In this document: positions 6,607-9,921 of the stretch, in pieces | Layout of the letters: every line of letters begins with the position of its first letter | Position numbering within the stretch: the first letter of the stretch is position 1 | NCBI GenBank assembly: GCA_964613425.1 | Contig: CAZTHC010000041.1 | Span: 1 to 9,921, forward strand | Length of the DNA stretch: 9,921 nucleotides | DNA from: CAZTHC01 sp964613425 | Lineage (GTDB): Bacteria; Bacillota; Clostridia; TANB77; CAG-508 | Direction of reading: 5' to 3' | Translations under genes and position numbers: made by a program | Notes under the pieces: model-generated | Databases searched by the model: none | The model's input: only the letters and a program-made list of their open reading frames with translations | What the model was told of the DNA's origin: nothing

Positions 6607-7053
6607 TTATTCTGGTTTTACGTCATGTGAATGTGCACACTCACTACAACCTGTCCCAATTATTTTTTCTAATTCTGCAGTATCCTTACCTTGTTTTTTA
6701 TAATAATCTATAATTGCTGTTTTTACAGCTTCTTCTGCTAAAACTGAACAGTGTAATTTAACTGGTGGCAATCCATCTAAAGCTTCTACAACAGCCTTAT
6801 TTGTAAGTTCTAATGCTTCTTCTACTTTTTTACCTTTTATTAATTCTGTTGCCATACTGCTTGTTGCAATTGCTGCACCACATCCAAATGTTTTAAATTT
6901 AACATCTACAATTACATCGTTTTCTATTTTTAAATAAATCTTCATTATATCCCCACATACAGGATTTCCTACTTGTCCTACTCCATCTGCATTTTCTATT
7001 TCTCCAACATTTCTTGGATTTGTAAAATGATCAATTACTTTTTCTGAATACAT
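6607..7053 (-). CDS. iscU: IscU/NifU-like Fe-S cluster assembly scaffold
   Basis: IscU assembles [2Fe-2S] clusters in the cytoplasm from iron and the persulfide sulfur delivered by IscS. This 148-aa protein shows the full scaffold signature: Cys33 and Asp35 in GNPVCGD, Cys58 in FKTFGCGAAIA, and His101-Cys102 in PPVKLHCSVLAEEA. This is the NifU N-terminal class as found with NifS in clostridia; there is no Nfu domain. Unusual is the C-terminal tail after about 132, GTGCSECAHSH, with Cys136, Cys139, His141 and His143 forming an extra possible metal site. GGGAGG lies seven bases before ATG. It follows iscS by 59 bp on the same strand, with a hairpin between (7074-7094). Transcription probably ends at 6382-6411. 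Confidence 0.96.
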   Translation of the reverse strand: MYSEKVIDHFTNPRNVGEIENADGVGQVGNPVCGDIMKIYLKIENDVIVDVKFKTFGCGAAIATSSMATELIKGKKVEEALELTNKAVVEALDGLPPVKLHCSVLAEEAVKTAIIDYYKKQGKDTAELEKIIGTGCSECAHSHDVKPE

Positions 7054-7073
7054 TATTTTTTCCTCCCTATCTC

Positions 7074-7094
7074 GAGCGAGTACTCTACCCGCTC
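7074..7094 (-). promoter_or_regulatory. hairpin between iscS and iscU
   Basis: In the leftward mRNA GAGCGGGTA (7094-7086) pairs with TACTCGCTC (7082-7074) over 9 bp with one G-U and a 3-nt GAG loop. It sits just upstream of the iscU ribosome site (GGGAGG) and is not followed by a U-run, so it is not a simple terminator. A processing or stability element that sets the IscS:IscU ratio is plausible but unproven. Confidence 0.5.
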
Positions 7095-7112
7095 ACATAA
7101 CTTTATTAAATA

Positions 7113-8306
7113 TTATATTTTTCCTTCATATATTCCATTTTTGAAATCTTCATATAATGGAGACATTGCTCTTAATTTTTCTACAATTTCCACTAATGAA
7201 TTTACTAAAAAATCCACATCTTCTTTTGTATTTTCCCTTCCGAAAGTGATTCTTAAAGAACCATGCGCTATCTCGTGTGGCAATCCAATTGCTAGTAATA
7301 CATGTGATGGGTCTAATGAACCAGATGTACATGCAGAACCACTTGAAGCACAAATTCCTTTCATGTCTAAATTTAACAATAGTGATTCACCTTCTATAAA
7401 TCTAAAAGATATATTTGCATTTCCTGGTAATCTACTTTTTCTATCTCCATTTACTTTGACATATGGTATTTTTTCTTCTATTTGTGATATATAATAATCT
7501 CTTAAATCAACTAATTTTTGATTATACTCATCTATTTCTTTGTATGCTAATTCTAAAGCTTTTGCCATTCCTACTATTCCAGGAATATTTTCTGTTCCTG
7601 CTCTTTTATTTTTCTCTTGATGTCCTCCATCTTGTATTTTATTAAATTTAACACCTGTTTTCACATATAAAGCGCCTACGCCTTTAGGTCCATAAAATTT
7701 ATGTGCAGACATAGATAATAAATCTATATTCATCTCTTTAACATCAATTTTAACATTTCCTACAGCTTGAACAGCATCTGTATGAAAATATATTTTGTTT
7801 TCATGAGCAATTTTACCTATTTCAGAAATATTTTGAATTGTACCTATTTCATTATTTGCAAACATAATTGTTATTAATATAGTATTTTCTTTAATCGCAT
7901 TTTTCAAATCTTCTAAACTTATTAATCCATTTTCATCTACATTTAAATATGTTACTTCAAATCCGTCATTTTCTAGTGTTTTACATGTATTTAATACGGC
8001 AGGATGTTCAATCTTACTTGTTATTATATGATTTCCTTTACTTCTATTTGCATAAGCAACACCTTTTATAGCAAGATTATCGCTTTCACTTCCACAACCT
8101 GTAAAATAAATTTCTTTTACATCTGCATTTATTACGCTTGCAACAGTTTGCCTTGCATCATCTAAAACTTTTTTATTTTTTCTTCCTATTGAATAAATAG
8201 AAGAAGCATTTCCATAGTCTACTGTAAAATATGGTAACATTGTTTTTACAACTTCTTCTCTAACTGTAGTTGTTGCAGCATGGTCAAAATATCTAATTTT
8301 ATCCAT
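7113..8306 (-). CDS. iscS: cysteine desulfurase (IscS/NifS type)
   Basis: This PLP enzyme converts cysteine to alanine and passes persulfide sulfur to IscU and other acceptors. At 397 aa it has normal length. Landmarks are the N-terminal YFDHAATTTV, His101 in SKIEHPAVLN (stacks on PLP), NNEIGT at 151-156, Asp177 and Gln180 in HTDAVQ, the PLP lysine Lys203 in SAHKFYGPKG, KRAGTEN at 234-240 and the active-site Cys326 in SSGSACTSGS on a full-length loop, which marks group I. The C-terminal stretch MSPLYEDFKNG is typical of clostridial NifS-like enzymes. With no nif genes around, the housekeeping (Isc) role is more likely than nitrogen fixation. AAAGGAG lies about nine bases before ATG. The regulator gene ends 23 bp upstream, so both are in one unit. 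Confidence 0.97.
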   Translation of the reverse strand: MDKIRYFDHAATTTVREEVVKTMLPYFTVDYGNASSIYSIGRKNKKVLDDARQTVASVINADVKEIYFTGCGSESDNLAIKGVAYANRSKGNHIITSKIEHPAVLNTCKTLENDGFEVTYLNVDENGLISLEDLKNAIKENTILITIMFANNEIGTIQNISEIGKIAHENKIYFHTDAVQAVGNVKIDVKEMNIDLLSMSAHKFYGPKGVGALYVKTGVKFNKIQDGGHQEKNKRAGTENIPGIVGMAKALELAYKEIDEYNQKLVDLRDYYISQIEEKIPYVKVNGDRKSRLPGNANISFRFIEGESLLLNLDMKGICASSGSACTSGSLDPSHVLLAIGLPHEIAHGSLRITFGRENTKEDVDFLVNSLVEIVEKLRAMSPLYEDFKNGIYEGKI

Positions 8307-8329
8307 TTATATACACTCCTTTTAAATTA

Positions 8330-8710
8330 TTATTCCTCTTTTTTAAAAATACTTTCAATAAAATTCTCTAATTTAGCTGTTGTATGACAGGAAACACAAT
8401 GTGATAACTGCTGTGCTTCAGTTTCTGCAAGTTCTTCATCAGTTTCTAATATTTCAATTAAAAACTTTTTAAATAAGTCATTTCTCTTTACAATATGCCT
8501 TGCCATTGCTAAGCCTGCATCAGTTAAAAAAACATTTTTATATTTTTCATATGTAATTAATCCTTCATCTTTTAAATAGTTTAATGCTGAATTAGTACTA
8601 GATTTTTTAACATTTAGAAAATTTGCAATGTCTGTAATTCTTACACCATTATATGAATTTAAAGTATAAATTGTTGCTAAGTATTGTTCTTTTGATGCTG
8701 TAATGTTCAT
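8330..8710 (-). CDS. DtxR/MntR-family regulator, divergent, probable control of the isc genes
   Basis: This 126-aa protein has an N-terminal winged helix (VRITDIANFLNVKKSSTNSALNYLKDEGLITYEKYKNVFLTDAG, in two halves around residue 44) and the short helical dimer domain of the MntR type. There is no C-terminal SH3/FeoA domain. Aligned by eye to MntR and DtxR, nearly all metal ligands are replaced: the MntR Asp8 and Glu11 positions are Gln and Ala in KEQYLATIY, the helix His is Asn in VKRNDL, and only one His of the last cluster is kept. Instead there is HCVSCH (His104, Cys105, Cys108, His109), holding the protein's only cysteines. The start is the ATG at 8710 with GGAGG (8720-8716) five bases upstream. 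An in-frame ATG at 8722 overlaps that ribosome site and is unlikely. A palindromic operator lies directly upstream, and iscS follows 23 bp downstream. Iron or Fe-S sensing is an inference. Confidence 0.88.
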   Translation of the reverse strand: MNITASKEQYLATIYTLNSYNGVRITDIANFLNVKKSSTNSALNYLKDEGLITYEKYKNVFLTDAGLAMARHIVKRNDLFKKFLIEILETDEELAETEAQQLSHCVSCHTTAKLENFIESIFKKEE

Positions 8711-8720
8711 AGTATCCTCC

Positions 8721-8744
8721 ATTTGTTAGTTTAGCCTAACAAAT
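8721..8744. promoter_or_regulatory. DtxR/IdeR-like operator upstream of the regulator
   Basis: ATTTGTTAG (8721-8729) and CTAACAAAT (8736-8744) are perfect inverted repeats around six bases. On the plus strand TTAGTTTAGCCTAAC (8726-8740) matches 14 of 15 positions of the IdeR/DtxR consensus start TTAGGTTAGCCTAAC. It abuts the regulator's ribosome site, so bound protein could block initiation or elongation and give autoregulation of the regulator-iscS-iscU unit. The match to the consensus is from memory; function is inferred. Confidence 0.7.
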
Positions 8745-8756
8745 AAATATTTTTTT

Positions 8757-8782
8757 TGTGATAAACCCTAAAGTTTATCACA
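8757..8782. promoter_or_regulatory. second perfect dyad between tRNA-Met and the regulator
   Basis: TGTGATAAAC (8757-8766) and GTTTATCACA (8773-8782) are perfect inverted repeats around six bases. In the leftward RNA this is a 9-10 bp hairpin two bases after the tRNA CCA, but it is followed by eight or more A, not U, so it does not look like a terminator for the tRNA. On the plus strand the T-run precedes the hairpin. It may be a 3' processing hairpin for the tRNA or a second operator, since its geometry (10-6-10) is like that of the 9-6-9 dyad 37 bp away. No clear separate promoter for the regulator is visible here. Confidence 0.55.
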
Positions 8783-8784
8783 TT

Positions 8785-8861
8785 TGGTAGCGGCGGTGAG
8801 ATTCGAACTTACGACCTACCGGGTATGAACCGGGTGCTCTAGCCAACTGAGCTACGCCGCC
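8785..8861 (-). tRNA. tRNA-Met (anticodon CAT), CCA encoded
   Basis: The gene is 77 nt including the encoded CCA. It folds as a standard cloverleaf: 7-bp acceptor (GGCGGCG with CGCCGCT, ending in a G-U pair), D-arm GCTC/GAGC with a 9-nt loop, anticodon loop TTCATAC, 5-nt variable loop and T-loop TTCGAAT. The anticodon stem lacks the three consecutive G-C pairs of initiator tRNA, so this is elongator Met rather than fMet. A tRNA-Ile2 with modified CAT is less likely from its overall sequence. Two stem positions do not pair: C-U at the outer end of the anticodon stem and A-C in the T-stem. It is a lone tRNA with its own consensus promoter, and no terminator follows before the regulator. Confidence 0.95.
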
Positions 8862-8882
8862 ATATTTTGTTACGCAGACATT

Positions 8883-8911
8883 ATTATAATAAGTTTTTAC
8901 CAGTTTGTCAA
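8883..8911 (-). promoter_or_regulatory. consensus promoter of tRNA-Met
   Basis: On the minus strand a perfect TTGACA (8906-8911) and perfect TATAAT (8883-8888) are 17 bp apart. The predicted start lies about 15 bases upstream of the tRNA 5' end. With no terminator seen after the tRNA, this promoter may also feed the regulator-iscS-iscU genes. Confidence 0.8.
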
Positions 8912-8974
8912 TAAAAATACAAAAAATAATTATTTTTTAAGATTTTTATTTTGCAATATATTTTGTTTATCTAT

Positions 8975-9075
8975 GAGATGTTTCGACTTCACTTCGTTAC
9001 GCTCAACATGACAGTAATTAAAGATATCTGTCATTCTGAGCCTATCGCACATTGCCTTGCTTTCGAAGAATCTCA
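8975..9075. repeat. dispersed repeat module A, full imperfect palindrome
   Basis: The outer arms GAGATGTTTCGA (8975-8986) and TCGAAGAATCTC (9063-9074) and the inner arms GCTCAACATGACAG (9001-9014) and CTGTCATTCTGAGC (9028-9041) are inverted repeats with few mismatches. Together they form a roughly 100-bp imperfect palindrome. Sequences of the type TCATTCTGAGC...GAAGAATCTC are known to me as dispersed intergenic repeats in several bacterial genomes. A degenerate half copy is at 6413-6461. The 8862-9253 gene-free stretch contains this, module B, the tRNA promoter and a terminator. Confidence 0.7.
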
Positions 9076-9122
9076 TTATAAATTTATTTTTTGCATTGCA
9101 TTAGCTAAATGTATTCTGCTTT

Positions 9123-9153
9123 TGCGGGTCGTCGAGGACGCCGACCCCTACAA
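9123..9153. repeat. dispersed palindromic repeat module B, copy 2
   Basis: GGGTCG (9126-9131) and CGACCC (9142-9147) pair, with CG/CG continuing inside after one T-C mismatch, then comes CTACA (9148-9152). It has the same outline and flanks as the copy at 6521-6549 but a different core, and it follows module A by about 50 bp, as copy 1 does. It is GC-rich against an AT-rich background. Confidence 0.65.
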
Positions 9154-9200
9154 TTATTTTCAATTGTTCACTTTTTATAATTCATTAATACTTATTATAT

Positions 9201-9236
9201 AACAAAAATGGACATATAATATGTCCATTTATTTTT
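9201..9236. terminator. terminator downstream of the small charged-protein gene
   Basis: AAATGGACATA (9206-9216) and TATGTCCATTT (9220-9230) form a perfect 11-bp stem with a TAA loop. Read leftward it is followed by TTTTTG, giving a standard terminator 24 bases past the stop of the gene at 9254. On the plus strand it is followed by ATTTTTG, so it may also work in that direction, though no plus-strand gene ends here. Confidence 0.85.
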
Positions 9237-9253
9237 GTAAAAAATTATATAAA

Positions 9254-9541
9254 TTAGCGTGTGCGTTCTCCCGCTTCTTTTATACGTTTTGCTGTTTCGT
9301 TTGCATCTCTTTCTGCTATTCTTTTTCCAACAATACCAACTCTATCATATTTTTCTTTAAATTTTCTGAAATTTTCTTCAGACTCACTTAGATTAACTTT
9401 TCCGCTTTCATGGTTTGCTTCTATTTCTCCTGTTCCATCTATTGGCAATTCGTTTTCATTTATTTGATCTAAATCATTTACTTCTATAAATAAAGCTTTT
9501 ACATATTCTATTGCACTAGAAAATTTTTCTTTTATACTCAT
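9254..9541 (-). CDS. small charged protein of unknown function
   Basis: About 95 aa if it starts at the ATG at 9541, or 108 aa from GTG at 9580. I do not recognise a family. The N-terminal part (MSIKEKFSSAIEYVKALFIEV) could be an amphipathic helix. The middle is acidic (DLDQINENELPIDGTGEIEANHES). The C-terminal third is lysine/arginine-rich and probably helical, ending in AKRIKEAGERTR. No membrane segment, cysteine or known motif is seen. Start choice is open. The good ribosome site AGAGAGG directly abuts GTG at 9580 with no spacing, while the ATG at 9541 has only a weak AAGAG eight bases upstream. A promoter (9606-9634) and terminator (9201-9236) bracket it, which supports a real gene. It lies just downstream of rpoD on the same strand. 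Confidence 0.65.
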   Translation of the reverse strand: MSIKEKFSSAIEYVKALFIEVNDLDQINENELPIDGTGEIEANHESGKVNLSESEENFRKFKEKYDRVGIVGKRIAERDANETAKRIKEAGERTR

Positions 9542-9605
9542 TTCATTCACTCTTAAATAAGTTATATTTAAGAATTTCACCTCTCTTTTTTTAGACTACA
9601 TATCT

Positions 9606-9634
9606 ATATTAACATAAAATCACTAAAAAGTCAA
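9606..9634 (-). promoter_or_regulatory. promoter of the small charged-protein gene
   Basis: On the minus strand TTGACT (9629-9634) and TAATAT (9606-9611) are 17 bp apart. The predicted start is near 9599. The -35 begins three bases past the rpoD stop codon. No terminator is seen between rpoD and this gene, so it may be expressed both alone and by readthrough. Confidence 0.65.
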
Positions 9635-9637
9635 ATT

Positions 9638-9921
9638 TTAGCTCATATAATCACGTAGTTTCTTACTTCTGCTTGGGTGTCTAAGCTTTCTTAAAGCTTT
9701 TGCTTCTATTTGTCTAATTCTTTCACGTGTAACCATAAATTCACGTCCAACTTCTTCTAATGTTCTTGCTCTACCATCTTCAAGACCAAATCTCAATTTC
9801 AAAACCTTTGCCTCTCTAGGTGTTAATGTGTTCATAACTTCTTCTAGTTGCTCTTTTAATAATGTGTATGCTGCTGAATCTTGTGGTGCTGGGCTATCAT
9901 CATCTTGTATAAAATCTCCTA
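9638..9921 (-). CDS. rpoD: primary sigma factor RpoD (SigA), C-terminal part only
   Basis: The last 93 residues are present; the rest lies beyond the right edge. The frame continues unbroken from the edge (GDFIQDDDSPAPQDSAAY...) to the stop at 9638. GDFIQDD is the region 3.2 loop of housekeeping sigma factors. LTPREAKVLKLRFGLEDGRARTLEEVG (in part) is region 4.1, and VTRERIRQIEAKALRKLRHP is the region 4.2 helix-turn-helix that reads the -35 TTGACA element and contacts activators. The protein directs RNA polymerase to the sigma-A promoters seen throughout the window. The ending RSKKLRDYMS is typical. ATG codons inside this stretch are internal, not starts. Confidence 0.97.
   Translation of the reverse strand, partial: GDFIQDDDSPAPQDSAAYTLLKEQLEEVMNTLTPREAKVLKLRFGLEDGRARTLEEVGREFMVTRERIRQIEAKALRKLRHPSRSKKLRDYMS

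Noticed and set aside
8711..8722. ATG at 8722 as the regulator's start
   Set aside because: The ATG overlaps the GGAGG ribosome site used by the next in-frame ATG at 8710 and adds only four residues.
8951..9202. 83-codon rightward open frame before the small charged-protein gene
   Set aside because: It runs through repeat modules A and B, so the frame is an accident of repeat sequence, and no ribosome site is present.
9638..9835. Short separate 65-aa sigma-like gene
   Set aside because: The reading frame continues without a stop to the window edge with typical SigA region 3.2 sequence, so it is the end of full-length rpoD.
1..9921. CRISPR array, phage, toxin-antitoxin or transposase genes
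   Set aside because: No regularly spaced repeats, no recognisable transposase, integrase or toxin-antitoxin pair were seen; the gene content is chromosomal housekeeping.

Overview
The window comes from a very AT-rich Gram-positive bacterium, most likely an uncultured or gut-associated member of the Clostridia (low-GC Firmicutes). The evidence is the A/T-rich codon use, strong GGAGG-type ribosome binding sites, TTGACA/TATAAT promoters, a SigA-type RpoD, an NfeD/SPFH pair, a NifS/NifU-type IscS-IscU pair and a glycosidase with a copper-amine-oxidase-like N-terminal domain. The species cannot be named from the sequence alone.

Layout, left to right. Positions 1-335 hold no convincing gene. They carry two leftward promoters and what looks like the leader of an rRNA operon running off the left edge. 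Then come three leftward genes: an uncharacterised 284-aa protein (336-1190), aspartyl-tRNA synthetase aspS (1242-3014) and a membrane-anchored GH18 glycosidase (3107-4762). aspS has its own promoter, and its terminator overlaps the translation start of the uncharacterised gene. A divergent intergenic region follows, then a rightward two-gene unit: an NfeD-like membrane protein (4940-5383) and an SPFH/band-7 protein (5461-6369), closed by a strong terminator that can serve both strands.

The right half is leftward. Transcription order is an elongator-type tRNA-Met (8785-8861, consensus promoter), a small DtxR/MntR-like regulator (8330-8710), cysteine desulfurase iscS (7113-8306) and Fe-S scaffold iscU (6607-7053). 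The regulator is preceded by a perfect 9-6-9 dyad that matches the classic DtxR/IdeR operator at 14 of 15 core positions. The regulator itself lacks most of the family's metal ligands and instead carries an HCVSCH motif with its only two cysteines. No terminator is seen between the tRNA and the regulator. Further right are a small charged protein of unknown function (9254-9541) and, at the edge, the last 93 residues of the primary sigma factor RpoD.

Two intergenic regions (6412-6550 and 8975-9153) carry the same pair of dispersed repeat modules in the same order and orientation. One is a TCATTCTGAGC...AGAATCTC element and the other a short GC-rich palindrome ending in CCCCTACA. The most promising lead is the regulator-iscS-iscU unit: a DtxR-fold protein with a rebuilt ligand set sits where an Rrf2-type (IscR) regulator would normally be expected, which suggests an alternative Fe-S or iron sensor. 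That function is inferred, not shown.
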